The notes: generated from the sequence alone by a model not told the origin. A DNA stretch of 64,000 nt from Metapseudomonas boanensis (GCF_018704125.1 NZ_JAGTIS010000012.1:1-64000), one strand, 5' to 3'. Positions 1 to 8,312 are shown, counted from the first letter of the stretch. A program made the numbers and translations.

Positions 1-156
1 ATCCTGGGCAAACTGCCGACCGTCGAGGAGTACATGGCCTACGCGAAGAACATCGACAGCATGGCGGCCGATATCTACCGCTACCTGTCCTTCGACCAGA
101 TCGCCGAGTACAAGGAAGCCGCTGCGAACGCCAAGATCCCGGTCGTTCAAGCCTAA
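1..156 (+). CDS. acnB: Aconitate hydratase B, C-terminal end (partial)
   Basis: The window opens inside this gene; 51 codons in frame 1 run to a TAA at 154-156. The visible tail (GKLPTVEEYMAYAKN, then YRYLSFDQIAEY) is what I recognise as the extreme C-terminus of the bifunctional aconitase B / 2-methylisocitrate dehydratase of the TCA cycle. Catalytic cysteines and the start lie upstream of the window. A strong intrinsic terminator follows 15 bases after the stop, so the gene ends its transcript here. The call rests on a short tail and on the known neighbourhood (acnB next to nasST in Pseudomonas). Confidence 0.82.
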   Translation: MLGKLPTVEEYMAYAKNIDSMAADIYRYLSFDQIAEYKEAAANAKIPVVQA

Positions 157-171
157 GCCCTAACCGGCCAT

Positions 172-205
172 GAAGAAGCCCCGCCCCGTGCGGGGCTTCT
201 TCTTT
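172..205 (+). terminator. Intrinsic terminator of acnB
   Basis: Perfect 13-bp stem (172-184 with 190-202, GC-rich, loop CCCGT) followed by a T-rich run. It sits 15 bases after the acnB stop. Confidence 0.9.
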
Positions 206-372
206 GTCGTTGTCGCAACGCCGCGTAGCCCAACAAGACCCCGAGCCACTGAACATTGGGCTTCGCTAGCCCAGTGGCAACCGGCCGCAAGCAATCACGC
301 GCCCCGCCTTGCAGACGTACCTGCAGCAGCTATGTTCCATGTAAGGGCGGACAATCGTGACGGAGCTAAGTG

Positions 373-582
373 ATGAAACAGACGGTGTTGATTGTGATCT
401 TCGCGCTGGGCCTTGCTGCGTGCTCCAGCGAATACCTGATTGCCACGGCCGACGGCCAGATCATCACCACCCATGAGAAGCCCGAACTGGACCGGGACAC
501 CGGCATGATTGAGTTCGAAGACGACGAGGGCCGCACCCAACAGATTCCCCAATCCCAGGTGAAGCAGATCATCGAACGTTGA
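373..582 (+). CDS. YgdI/YgdR-type small lipoprotein
   Basis: A 69-residue protein with an N-terminal signal peptide ending in a lipobox (ALGLAAC), so the mature protein would be a membrane-anchored lipoprotein starting at Cys. The mature part (YLIATADGQIITTHEKPEL) matches the YgdI/YgdR (DUF903) family, small periplasmic lipoproteins of unknown function with an SH3-like fold. I chose ATG 373 over the adjacent in-frame GTG at 370 because GGAG at 362-365 sits 7 bases before it. The gene is monocistronic, between two intrinsic terminators. The function is not known. Confidence 0.85.
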   Translation: MKQTVLIVIFALGLAACSSEYLIATADGQIITTHEKPELDRDTGMIEFEDDEGRTQQIPQSQVKQIIER

Positions 583-606
583 GGTAGCTCCAGCCTCAAA
601 TCCTTG

Positions 607-630
607 ACCCCGCCCTGGCGGGGTTTCTTT
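607..630 (+). terminator. Intrinsic terminator of the small lipoprotein gene
   Basis: Stem ACCCCGC (607-613) with GCGGGGT (618-624), followed by TTCTTTTTTT. Confidence 0.88.
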
Positions 631-641
631 TTTTGAGCCAC

Positions 642-657
642 TGGCACATCGCTTGCT
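642..657 (+). promoter_or_regulatory. Sigma-54 (-24/-12) promoter of nasST
   Basis: TGGCAC at 642-647, 5-base spacer, TTGCT at 653-657: an exact match to the RpoN consensus TGGCAC-N5-TTGCW with the correct GG to GC spacing. It is the first recognisable signal after the upstream terminator, and the predicted start near 668 lies about 110 bases before nasS. NtrC-dependent nitrogen control is the natural inference; I could not find a convincing NtrC enhancer. Confidence 0.75.
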
Positions 658-779
658 TTAGCCAGTTCACCAATACTCACTCCAATGGCGGAGCGGGTTG
701 ATGACGATGGCGTCGATTCCAGTGGCAGCTCCGGCAGCACTGGGGCGGCGCCATTTTGCTGATTAGGTGGCAAGAAACC

Positions 780-1994
780 ATGACCGATAAGCAGACCCCT
801 ACACGATCGGACAGCCTGGACTGGGTGGCCGGCAGCGATGCCCCGGAAAAGTGCATGCTCAACCTGGGCTTCATGCCCCTGACCGATTCAGCCTCCCTGA
901 TCGTCGCCGCCACTCAGGGATTCGCGCAGCCATACGGGCTGACACTCAATCTGCAGCGCCAGGCATCCTGGGCAACCCTGCGCGACAAGCTGCTGGGCGG
1001 AGAGCTTGATGCCGCGCAGGCACTCTACGGTCAGGTCTATGGCATCCAGTTCGGGATCGGTGGCCCTGCTGCCGACATGGCGATCCTGATGACCCTGTGC
1101 CAAAACGGTCAGGCCATCAACCTCTCGGAACCCCTCAAGCGCACCGGCGTGACCAGTTCAGAGGCACTGACCCGCCACGTGCTCCATGGCGGTGCACGCC
1201 TGACCTTCGCCCAGACCTTTCCTACTGGCACCCATGCGATGTGGCTCAACTACTGGCTGGCGGCCCAAGGCATTCATCCGCTGCATGACGTCGACACAGT
1301 GGTGGTGCCGCCCTCGCAGATGGTCACTCACCTCAAGGCTGCCCGCATCGATGGCTTCTGTGCTGGCGGCCCCTGGGGCGCGCTGGCCGTGGAGCAAGGC
1401 CAAGGCTTTACCCTCGCCACAAGCCAGATGATCTGGTCCGATCATCCGGAGAAAGTCCTCGCCGTTACCCAGGCATTTACCGAGCAATACCCCAACACAG
1501 CCCGTGCCCTGACCATGGCCCTGCTGGAGGCCAGCCGTTTTATTGAAGACAACCTGGAGAATCGCCGCAGCACGGCCCAGCTGATCAGTGGCAGCGACTA
1601 TGTCGACGTCCCCGTTTCGGCTATCGAACCACGCTTTCTGGGGCACTACGAGGACGGTCTCGGCAACGCCTGGGAGGACGCTCATCCCTTACGGTTCTTC
1701 GATCAGGGAAGGGTCAACATGCCTTACCTCTCGGATGGCATGTGGTTCATGACTCAATTCCGTCGCTGGGGCCTGTTGCGTGACGATCCAGACTATCTCG
1801 GCATCGCACGCCAGGTTCAGCGGATCGATCTTTACAAACAGGCCGCTGGAGCACTGGGCATCGAGGTGCCCGAACCCATGCGCAGCGCCACACTGCTCGA
1901 CGGCAAGCGCTGGGACGGTAGCGATCCAGCAGGCTATGCCCGCAGCTTCCCGATCCATGCACTGGCTGGCAGCACCCAGGCCATGGCCCTGTAG
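780..1994 (+). CDS. nasS: NasS, cytoplasmic nitrate/nitrite sensor (NrtA/CmpA-like)
   Basis: A 404-residue protein resembling the periplasmic nitrate-binding proteins NrtA/CmpA (LNLGFMPLTDSASLIVAATQ near the start; DAAQALYGQVYG in the middle) but with no signal peptide, as expected of the soluble sensor NasS. In Pseudomonas, Azotobacter and Paracoccus, NasS holds the antiterminator NasT inactive and releases it when nitrate or nitrite binds. nasT follows 21 bases downstream, the diagnostic pairing. Start: ATG 780 (MTDKQTP) preceded by AGGTGG at 765-770; an in-frame start at 756 would add 8 residues. A sigma-54 promoter lies upstream. Confidence 0.92.
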   Translation: MTDKQTPTRSDSLDWVAGSDAPEKCMLNLGFMPLTDSASLIVAATQGFAQPYGLTLNLQRQASWATLRDKLLGGELDAAQALYGQVYGIQFGIGGPAADMAILMTLCQNGQAINLSEPLKRTGVTSSEALTRHVLHGGARLTFAQTFPTGTHAMWLNYWLAAQGIHPLHDVDTVVVPPSQMVTHLKAARIDGFCAGGPWGALAVEQGQGFTLATSQMIWSDHPEKVLAVTQAFTEQYPNTARALTMALLEASRFIEDNLENRRSTAQLISGSDYVDVPVSAIEPRFLGHYEDGLGNAWEDAHPLRFFDQGRVNMPYLSDGMWFMTQFRRWGLLRDDPDYLGIARQVQRIDLYKQAAGALGIEVPEPMRSATLLDGKRWDGSDPAGYARSFPIHALAGSTQAMAL

Positions 1995-2015
1995 CCGCGA
2001 GGGAAGACCGACATC

Positions 2016-2594
2016 ATGTTGCGCATTCTCCTGATCAACGATACGGCCAAGAAAGTCGGCCGCCTGAGAGCCGCTCTGGTCGAAGCCGGCTTCGAGGTCA
2101 TCGACGAGTCCGGCCTTACCATCGATCTGCCGGCGCGGGTCGAGGCAATTCGCCCGGACGTGATCCTCATCGACACTGAGTCCCCTGGGCGGGACGTCAT
2201 GGAACAGGTCGTACTGGTAAGCCGTGACCAGCCTCGCCCCATCGTCATGTTCACCGACGAACACGACCCCAATGTAATGCGCCAGGCTATCCAGTCCGGC
2301 GTCAGCGCTTACATCGTCGAAGGCATTCAGGCCGATCGCCTCCAGCCTATTCTCGACGTCGCCATGGCCCGCTTCGAAAGCGACCAGGCGTTACGCGCCC
2401 AGCTCACAGCCCGCGACCAGCAACTGGCCGAACGCAAGCGCATCGAACTGGCGAAAGGGCTGTTGATGAAGATGAAAAGCTGCAACGAAGAGGAGGCCTA
2501 TACCCTAATGCGGCGCCAGGCCATGAGTCGACAGCAGAAGCTGATCCAGGTAGCCGAACAGATCATCGCCATGCACGAGATGCTGGGGCACTGA
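2016..2594 (+). CDS. nasT: NasT, ANTAR-domain RNA-binding antiterminator
   Basis: A 192-residue two-domain protein. Residues 1-120 form a receiver-like domain (MLRILLINDTAKK..., with the candidate Asp in VILIDTESPG). Residues about 130-190 are an ANTAR RNA-binding domain (LAERKRIELAKGLLMKMK, NEEEAYTLMRRQAM). ANTAR proteins bind tandem hairpins with six-base loops in leader RNA and stop an overlapping or following terminator from forming. Matching hairpins are found before the nitrate reductase operon (11744-11784) and before nasA (8343-8362). Activity is expected to be set by sequestration by NasS rather than by phosphorylation. Co-transcribed with nasS. Confidence 0.93.
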   Translation: MLRILLINDTAKKVGRLRAALVEAGFEVIDESGLTIDLPARVEAIRPDVILIDTESPGRDVMEQVVLVSRDQPRPIVMFTDEHDPNVMRQAIQSGVSAYIVEGIQADRLQPILDVAMARFESDQALRAQLTARDQQLAERKRIELAKGLLMKMKSCNEEEAYTLMRRQAMSRQQKLIQVAEQIIAMHEMLGH

Positions 2595-2756
2595 CCGCAG
2601 ACTCTGGCAACTGTATCGCTGACCGGCACCGCTGTACTGCTCCAGTCGCGTCATACAGGAAAACTGTACGGCTTGCGTTGTACGGCCGTGTATCTGCAAG
2701 CCGTCAACGGTAGTCGCTAGGGTTGTAGGCACCACACACTGCCTGCGAGCTCCCCG

Positions 2757-4130
2757 ATGACCACTCAGCCGCTCGAACGCCAGTTGCTCGAAGACGCCGA
2801 CCAGCGCGCCCTGCGCTATCTCGATGGTACTGACTGCCGCAGGGTCTTCCCCTCCCAGGCAGCCATCGAGGCATTGCGGGGATTCGACGAGCCCATGCCA
2901 CAAGAGGGACGCCCAGCCAATGAGGTGCTGCGCCAGCTTGACGAACTGGGTTCGCCGGCCACCACCGCCTCCAACGGACCACGCTATTTCGGCTTCGTCA
3001 TCGGCGCGACGCTGCCGGCCGCCGCCGCGGCAGAGCGGCTGCTACTGGCCTGGGATCAATGCGCCTCGTCCTTCGACAACTCACCGGCTGCCCACCGCAT
3101 CGAGCAAGTCGCAGCCCGCTGGGTCCTGGAAACCCTTGGCTTGCCCAGACAATGCGCCGTGGGCTTCGGCACCAGCGCCACCGCCTGTACTCTCGCCGCA
3201 CTGTCGGCTGCACGCCGTAGCCTGCTCGCCCGCCAAGGCTGGGATTTCGACGCCGACGGCTTGATCGGCGCACCGGAGATTCGAGTAGTGGTCTCGGAAA
3301 CCACTCACATCACGGTGAAGAAGGCCCTGCGCATTCTCGGTTTCGGAATGCGGCGCCTCATAGTCGCACCCACCGACGCCCAAGGGCGCGTAGATGCCTC
3401 CCGGCTCCCGGAGCTGGACGCCCGCACTATCCTCTGCCTACAGGCCGGCGAGGTGAATACCGGCGAATTCGACCCCTTCGCGGAACTCATGCCCCGAGCC
3501 AAAGCAGCGGGCGCCTGGGTTCATGTCGATGGCGCCTTCGGACTCTGGGTGCGCGCTTCGTCGAGTTCGGCGCTGGCGGCAGACGTGGAGCAGGCCGACA
3601 GCTGGACCACCGACGGCCATAAGTGGCTGAACACCCCCTATGACGGCGCCATGGCCATCTGCCGCCACGCTGACGCCATGGCCAGCGCGATGAACAGCGA
3701 TGCGGCCTACGCCACCGCCTCTCGCGACGCGCAGAAGAACCTGACCCTGGAATTCTCCCGCCGTGCCCGTGGCATCCCGATCTGGGCAGCACTGGCAGCC
3801 CTTGGCCGCGACGGCCTGCGGTCGATGATCGACCGGCACCTGCGACAGGCCGCTGAGTTGGCGGCCGGGCTGCGCGCAGCAGGTTTCGAGGTACTCAACC
3901 GTCCTGTGCTCAATCAGGTGCTAGTGCGTGCCACCAGCGACGCACACACGGTGGCCATCCGCGAAGCCGCGCAGCGCTCAGGCGAGGTCTGGTTCGGGCC
4001 CACGCTCTGGCAAGGGCGTCCGGCGTTCCGCCTCAGCTTATCCTCATGGCGCACCACCGATGCCGACGTCCAACAACTGGTTAGCCTGCTGGCTGCGCTG
4101 CGCCAAGCGAGCGCCTCACCCGCGAGCTGA
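2757..4130 (+). CDS. PLP-dependent group II amino acid decarboxylase family protein
   Basis: A 457-residue fold-type I PLP enzyme of the aromatic-amino-acid/glutamate/diaminobutyrate decarboxylase family. Visible motifs: NGPRYFGFVIGATLPA (substrate-side loop), SETTHITVKKA (PLP-ring stacking His), HVDGAFGLWVRAS (PLP-nitrogen Asp), and TDGHKWLNTPYD with the Schiff-base Lys. Substrate cannot be told from sequence; a decarboxylase role is inferred from the family, and some relatives are aldolases or aminotransferases. It stands alone between nasT and alaC. Start: ATG 2757 after a GCGAG stretch; no strong ribosome site. The 160-base gap upstream has two copies of TGTACGGC (2665 and 2680). Confidence 0.8.
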   Translation: MTTQPLERQLLEDADQRALRYLDGTDCRRVFPSQAAIEALRGFDEPMPQEGRPANEVLRQLDELGSPATTASNGPRYFGFVIGATLPAAAAAERLLLAWDQCASSFDNSPAAHRIEQVAARWVLETLGLPRQCAVGFGTSATACTLAALSAARRSLLARQGWDFDADGLIGAPEIRVVVSETTHITVKKALRILGFGMRRLIVAPTDAQGRVDASRLPELDARTILCLQAGEVNTGEFDPFAELMPRAKAAGAWVHVDGAFGLWVRASSSSALAADVEQADSWTTDGHKWLNTPYDGAMAICRHADAMASAMNSDAAYATASRDAQKNLTLEFSRRARGIPIWAALAALGRDGLRSMIDRHLRQAAELAAGLRAAGFEVLNRPVLNQVLVRATSDAHTVAIREAAQRSGEVWFGPTLWQGRPAFRLSLSSWRTTDADVQQLVSLLAALRQASASPAS

Positions 4131-4265
4131 AGCGCCAGGGCCTGCCATGAAAAGGTGCCGCAAGCACTCGACAGGCCCCTGCATTGCGCTTATCTTCCCC
4201 GCCAGGCCACCACAGTGGCTGACGTCGCTCGGACGGTTCCGGGCGCTTACGTATCCGAGGAAAGC

Positions 4266-5504
4266 ATGGCTGACCAGCGTTCTCCGCGCCGTTTTGCGCG
4301 CATCGATCGTCTCCCCCCCTACGTCTTCAACATCACCGCCGAACTCAAGATGGCTGCCCGTCGTCGTGGCGAGGACATCATCGACCTGTCCATGGGCAAC
4401 CCCGACGGCGCTACCCCGCCGCACATTGTCGAGAAGCTCGTGCAAGTCGCCCAGCGTGAAGACACCCACGGATACTCCACTTCCCGCGGTATTCCCCGCC
4501 TGCGCCGAGCCATCTCGCGTTGGTACAAGGACCGTTACGACGTGGAGATCGATCCGGAAACCGAAGCCATCGTCACAATCGGCTCCAAGGAAGGCCTGGC
4601 ACACCTGATGCTCGCCACCCTTGACCACGGCGACACGGTGCTGGTGCCCAACCCCAGCTACCCGATCCACATCTATGGCGCCGTGATCGCCGGTGCCCAG
4701 GTGCGCTCCGTGCCCCTGGTACCGGGTGTGGACTTCTTTGCCGAACTTGAGCGGGCCATTCGCGAAAGCATCCCGAAACCGAAGATGATGATCATCGGTT
4801 TCCCCTCCAACCCTACGGCGCAGTGCGTGGAGCTGGATTTCTTCGAGCGTGTGGTGGCCCTGGCCAAGCAGTACGACATCCTGGTAGTCCACGACCTGGC
4901 CTACGCCGACATCGTCTACGACGGCTGGAAGGCGCCCTCGATCATGCAAGTACCGGGCGCCAAGGACATCGCGGTGGAGTTCTTCACCCTGTCCAAGAGC
5001 TACAACATGGCTGGTTGGCGCATTGGCTTCATGGTCGGCAACCCAGAACTGGTCAGCGCCCTGGCGCGGATCAAGAGTTACCACGACTACGGCACCTTCA
5101 CCCCGCTGCAGGTGGCGGCCATCGCCGCACTCGAGGGGGACCAGCAATGCGTACGGGATATCGCCGAGCAATACCGGCAGCGGCGCAACGTTCTGGTGAA
5201 AGGCCTGCACGAGATCGGCTGGATGGTTGAGAACCCCAAGGCCTCGATGTACGTCTGGGCCAAAATCCCCGACGCCTATGCCGAACTTGGCTCGCTGGAG
5301 TTCGCCAAGAAACTGTTGGCGGAGGCCAAGGTCTGCGTCTCACCGGGCCTCGGTTTCGGTGATTACGGTGACGACCATGTGCGCTTCGCCCTGATCGAAA
5401 ACCAGGACCGTATTCGCCAGGCAGTACGTGGTATCAAGAGCATGTTCCGGGCAGACGGCCTGCTTACGCCCCCCGCCAGGGCACGGAAAAACGAGCAGCC
5501 GTGA
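4266..5504 (+). CDS. alaC: Alanine-synthesizing aminotransferase (AlaC-like)
   Basis: A 412-residue class I/II aminotransferase. Motifs in order: [64 protein letters not shown], and [17 protein letters not shown] with the PLP lysine. This set matches AlaC, which makes alanine from pyruvate and glutamate. Start: ATG 4266 ([10 protein letters not shown]) behind GAGGAAAGC; a longer reading frame upstream lacks family similarity. A strong terminator follows the stop. Alternative: another member of the same clade, such as a methionine or LL-DAP aminotransferase. Confidence 0.85.
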   Translation: MADQRSPRRFARIDRLPPYVFNITAELKMAARRRGEDIIDLSMGNPDGATPPHIVEKLVQVAQREDTHGYSTSRGIPRLRRAISRWYKDRYDVEIDPETEAIVTIGSKEGLAHLMLATLDHGDTVLVPNPSYPIHIYGAVIAGAQVRSVPLVPGVDFFAELERAIRESIPKPKMMIIGFPSNPTAQCVELDFFERVVALAKQYDILVVHDLAYADIVYDGWKAPSIMQVPGAKDIAVEFFTLSKSYNMAGWRIGFMVGNPELVSALARIKSYHDYGTFTPLQVAAIAALEGDQQCVRDIAEQYRQRRNVLVKGLHEIGWMVENPKASMYVWAKIPDAYAELGSLEFAKKLLAEAKVCVSPGLGFGDYGDDHVRFALIENQDRIRQAVRGIKSMFRADGLLTPPARARKNEQP

Positions 5505-5513
5505 CGCTGACCC

Positions 5514-5542
5514 GCGCCCCCGAGTCACAGGGGGCGCATTTT
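5514..5542 (+). terminator. Intrinsic terminator of alaC
   Basis: Perfect 8-bp stem GCGCCCCC (5514-5521) with GGGGGCGC (5530-5537), 8-base loop, then ATTTTC. Confidence 0.8.
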
Positions 5543-5806
5543 CCCTTCATTTCGCCTGAACCCCCCGCCTGGCAAGGGTTCCCGCCCTCGCGGACAGCTC
5601 TTCGAGTAGAACAAAAAATAACCACTCGTCGGCTTTTAGATCATTTTTTGAACAAAACAGGGCTTAATAGGTTCTGATGTAAGCCTTAGTACATCGCGCT
5701 GTTCTCATCCATGGTCGGCTTACGGCGCGCATACCTTATTTCCCCTTGAGTCCGGAGAGATTCCCAAAGCACCCAATCCGGTGCAGGCGACTTCTTTGTC
5801 TCAAAA

Positions 5807-5951
5807 AAGGAGGAACGGCGTATGAAGACATGAAAGCAACTGTGCGACGTGACAACAAAGAACCATGACTCAAAGCCCAAAGAGGCTCACGAGTAAGCAA
5901 CTAGATCTAATCGGTGCCCTTACTGCATCAGCACACCAACTTACTTTGTAG
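5807..5951 (+). other. Chain of three coupled mini-ORFs in the leader of a membrane-protein gene
   Basis: AAGGAGG (5807-5813) is a perfect ribosome site 8 bases before ATG 5822, which opens MKT-stop. Its TGA (5831-5833) overlaps ATG 5830 of a 12-residue frame (MKATVRRDNKEP). That frame's TGA (5866-5868) overlaps ATG 5865 of a 28-residue frame (MTQSPKRLTSKQLDLIGALT..., stop TAG 5949-5951). It ends 15 bases before the ATG of the membrane protein at 5967. Two ATGA overlaps in a row suggest translational coupling. The peptides match nothing I know, and chance or decay of an old gene is possible. The rest of the gap (5543-5806) is AT-richer than its surroundings, with A-rich motifs but no gene I can support. 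Confidence 0.4.
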
Positions 5952-5966
5952 AACAAGAGGTAAACC

Positions 5967-6620
5967 ATGGAGCTGTACCATCTGATGACTTCCCTGTTCC
6001 AACAGGAAGCAACCATGGAACTAATGCGCATGGGTATTGTTTATGCCCACCTTATTGCTTGCTGCGTAGCGATCGGTCTTGTCCTCACAAGCGACGTCGC
6101 CATGATCAAGCAACTGGTACAAGGCAACGACGCCGCTCATAGTGACAAAACCCATCTTGATACGCTGAAGAAAACTGTACTGTTTGCACTTGCGGCACTC
6201 TGGGTAACTGGGATAGGTATCGTCCTACTGGACTACTCTGTCAAAGGCGCGGTGTATTTCCTCAACCCCAAACTCCAGGCCAAGATCCTGATCGTAATGC
6301 TCCTGACCATCAACGGCTTCCTGCTCCACAGCGTTGTAATGCCTGCCCTGGTCAAGGCTGGCACGCTGCTCAAGCTGGAAGCGAATGCCCGTACCCTCGC
6401 GGTATTCTCGGGCGTCGTCTCCGGAGTTTCCTGGTTCTATGCGGCCATGCTGGGCATCGCCCGCCCGCTCAGCTGGAAATACTCCCTTGGCGAAATCATG
6501 TTTGCTTACCCGCTGTTCATTTGCGCAGGCTTCATCATGATGACACTGCTGGTCAGTTGGGCAAGCAAGCGAGCTGAACGTGTCACTCGCGCTCGAGTGG
6601 CCCCCGCACTCGCCTCCTGA
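5967..6620 (+). CDS. Integral membrane protein of unknown function, about 5 TM segments
   Basis: A 217-residue hydrophobic protein with about five predicted membrane helices: near residues 22-45 (IVYAHLIACCVAIGLVL), 65-88 (VLFALAALWVTGIGIVLL), 105-130 (KILIVMLLTINGFLLHS), 143-168 (VFSGVVSGVSWFYAAMLGIA) and 178-202 (FAYPLFICAGFIMMTLLVSW). Several helices carry His, Asp or Trp residues. I do not recognise a named family with certainty. Start: ATG 5967 behind GAACAAGAGG; a second in-frame ATG at 6015 (MELMRMGIVYAH) starts just before the first helix and cannot be excluded. The ribosome site overlaps a Crc/Hfq-like A-rich motif. Confidence 0.75.
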   Translation: MELYHLMTSLFQQEATMELMRMGIVYAHLIACCVAIGLVLTSDVAMIKQLVQGNDAAHSDKTHLDTLKKTVLFALAALWVTGIGIVLLDYSVKGAVYFLNPKLQAKILIVMLLTINGFLLHSVVMPALVKAGTLLKLEANARTLAVFSGVVSGVSWFYAAMLGIARPLSWKYSLGEIMFAYPLFICAGFIMMTLLVSWASKRAERVTRARVAPALAS

Positions 6621-6629
6621 CAGGAGCTG

Positions 6630-6649
6630 ACTGGGCAGGGATGCCCAGT
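6630..6649 (+). terminator. Possible weak terminator hairpin after the membrane-protein gene
   Basis: Perfect 7-bp stem ACTGGGC/GCCCAGT with a 6-base loop, 9 bases after the stop. The nearest T-run (6661-6667) is 12 bases away, so termination efficiency is doubtful. Confidence 0.4.
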
Positions 6650-6906
6650 ATTAAGAAATACTATTTTTCGCGACATCCACTCAGTAATTCTCCGCAAGAC
6701 TTTCTTCTTTCATATCCCCTGCAATAAACTCTTTTTAATGTTTCGGGTACATGCAAGTACTCTTCATAGATAAGACCACAATCCCGCCTACGAATACTCG
6801 TACTTCCGTACCAAACTCCGCGACCATCCGTCGGTCGACCCGGTAGAACTTTTTGTCTGTCTCGCACACGAACTGCTGCAACTCCAAACAACGCTAAGGA
6901 AATGCA

Positions 6907-7593
6907 GTGATCGACCTGACAACCTGGAACCTGACCGTTCCCGCTTATGACTCGGCAACCCTGATCAGCACCGAGCGTCTCAATAACGGCTATGAAAGCC
7001 AGTACTTTCGCCGTAATGACGACGGCAGTATCACTTTCTGGGTTCCGGTAACCGGCTCCGTCACCGAGGATGCCCGATATCCCCGTACAGAACTTCGCGA
7101 AACCCAGGCTGACGGAACGCTGAGTTACTGGTACCACAGCAGTTCGGATAGCTACCTGAGTGCCGTCCTCTCCGTAGAGCAGGTGCCCAGCGAAGGCAAG
7201 ATCATCATTGGCCAGATCCACAGCAAGGACGAGCCCGGCAGCCAGAACGACCCGCTGCTTAAATTGCAGTACCACTACCTGCGCGGCAAAGGTCGAATCG
7301 AGGCACTGCTGCGCAAACGTCCCGGTGACACCGAAGTGGAGAACATCCTGCTGGTTGATGATGTGCCGCTTGGCCAACGCTTCGGCTACGACTTCCGCCT
7401 GACGCCTACCGGTAAACTGGGTATCGTGATCACCAGTCCTGACGATGACGGCAATCACTACCGCGAACTCAGTGGCTACTGGAGTCTGCAGCAGCTCTAC
7501 TTCAAGGCTGGCGCCTATATCCAGGACAACTATGGCCCCAGCAACGAGGGTGGGCGGGTGACCTTCTACTGGCTCAACGGCCTGCATCGCTGA
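6907..7593 (+). CDS. Polysaccharide lyase family 7 (alginate lyase), no signal peptide
   Basis: A 228-residue protein with the three PL7 signature strands: YPRTELRET (catalytic Arg/Glu), IIGQIHSKD (Gln and His of the QIH motif) and LYFKAGAYIQDNYG (YFKAG-Y-Q motif with the catalytic Tyr). PL7 enzymes cleave alginate by beta-elimination. The protein starts directly in the domain (MIDLTTWNLTVP) with no signal peptide, so it would be cytoplasmic or exported without Sec. P. aeruginosa carries similar leaderless PL7 proteins, one of them next to nasST/nasA as here. Start is GTG 6907 behind AAGGAAA; no in-frame ATG fits the family start. Confidence 0.88.
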   Translation: MIDLTTWNLTVPAYDSATLISTERLNNGYESQYFRRNDDGSITFWVPVTGSVTEDARYPRTELRETQADGTLSYWYHSSSDSYLSAVLSVEQVPSEGKIIIGQIHSKDEPGSQNDPLLKLQYHYLRGKGRIEALLRKRPGDTEVENILLVDDVPLGQRFGYDFRLTPTGKLGIVITSPDDDGNHYRELSGYWSLQQLYFKAGAYIQDNYGPSNEGGRVTFYWLNGLHR

Positions 7594-7646
7594 CTTCCTG
7601 CACCTCGCACCCTTCGGCACGGAGCCCGGGCCCTCCATCCGATAAA

Positions 7647-7670
7647 GTCCCGGACTGAAGCCCGGGCTAC
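7647..7670. repeat. Short dispersed inverted repeat (GTAGCCCGGGC type)
   Basis: GTCCCGG-ACTGAAG-CCCGGGCTAC: a small imperfect palindrome of the kind scattered between Pseudomonas genes. Only one copy is visible in the window, so repeat status rests on general knowledge. Confidence 0.4.
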
Positions 7671-7756
7671 CATTGAGCGGCGGAATGAGTCATCAATCGG
7701 GCCGTGCCGGCGTAGAATCAACTTTCCGCCGCATCCCCCTGGAGAGTTCCTGCGCA

Positions 7757-8200
7757 ATGGCCCGACTGTCGCTTGAATTTCCTGAAGACCAGTATTGCTA
7801 CTCGACCCACCTCACCGTCCGGGTTACCGACATCAACGCCGCCAACCACCTCGGCAATGACTCGATGATCTCGATGATCTCCGAAGCCCGTGCGCGCTTC
7901 CTGTTCGAATACGGCATCAACGAAGCGACGGAAGACGGCACGGGCATCATCGTCACAGACCTGGCCACGACCTATCGGGCGGAAGCCCATGCCCGCGACC
8001 AGCTGCTGTTCGAGGTCGGCGTCATGGACTTCAACAGATACGGTGGGGACATCACCTTCCGCATCAGCCGACCCGCCGATGGCAAACTCATCGCTATGGC
8101 CAAGTCCGGTTTCGTCTTCTTCAACTATCAAACCTCCCGCGTCGTGCCGATGCCCGACGGCTTCCGCGGCACCTTTCCCAGGGTGAACTGGCTGGATTGA
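7757..8200 (+). CDS. Acyl-CoA thioesterase, hotdog fold (4HBT-like)
   Basis: A 147-residue single-domain hotdog protein. It contains VRVTDINAANHLGNDSMI, with the N-H-x-x-N/D pattern of the 4-hydroxybenzoyl-CoA thioesterase-like active-site loop, followed by the central helix ISEARARFLFEYG and the strands IIVTDLATTYRAEA and KSGFVFFNY. Such proteins hydrolyse acyl-CoA thioesters; the acyl substrate cannot be read from sequence. Start: ATG 7757 (MARLSLEFPEDQ) behind GGAGAG at 7741-7746. An upstream in-frame ATG at 7673 would add 28 residues unlike the family and span the intergenic region. Followed by the nasA control region. Confidence 0.82.
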   Translation: MARLSLEFPEDQYCYSTHLTVRVTDINAANHLGNDSMISMISEARARFLFEYGINEATEDGTGIIVTDLATTYRAEAHARDQLLFEVGVMDFNRYGGDITFRISRPADGKLIAMAKSGFVFFNYQTSRVVPMPDGFRGTFPRVNWLD

Positions 8201-8312
8201 ATCCCGCACCGTCCCAACTCGGTGCACACGCGACCACTTCGCCCCCTTTTGAGCCAGCCGACTCAAGCCGTGTTTTCCCGAAAACCGCTCTGAAACAGGC
8301 CTTTCCAGAATA

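Noticed and set aside
5740-5820. Riboswitch before the membrane-protein gene
   Set aside because: GCACC-CAATCC-GGTGC and GAC-TTCTTT-GTC make small stems, but I could not match any known riboswitch core (glycine, TPP, SAM, c-di-GMP, fluoride, guanidine, B12).
8206-8225. GCACC-N10-GGTGC as an NtrC enhancer about 100 bases before the nasA sigma-54 promoter
   Set aside because: The arms fit NtrC half sites and the distance is right, but the spacer is about 5 bases too long for the usual dimer site.
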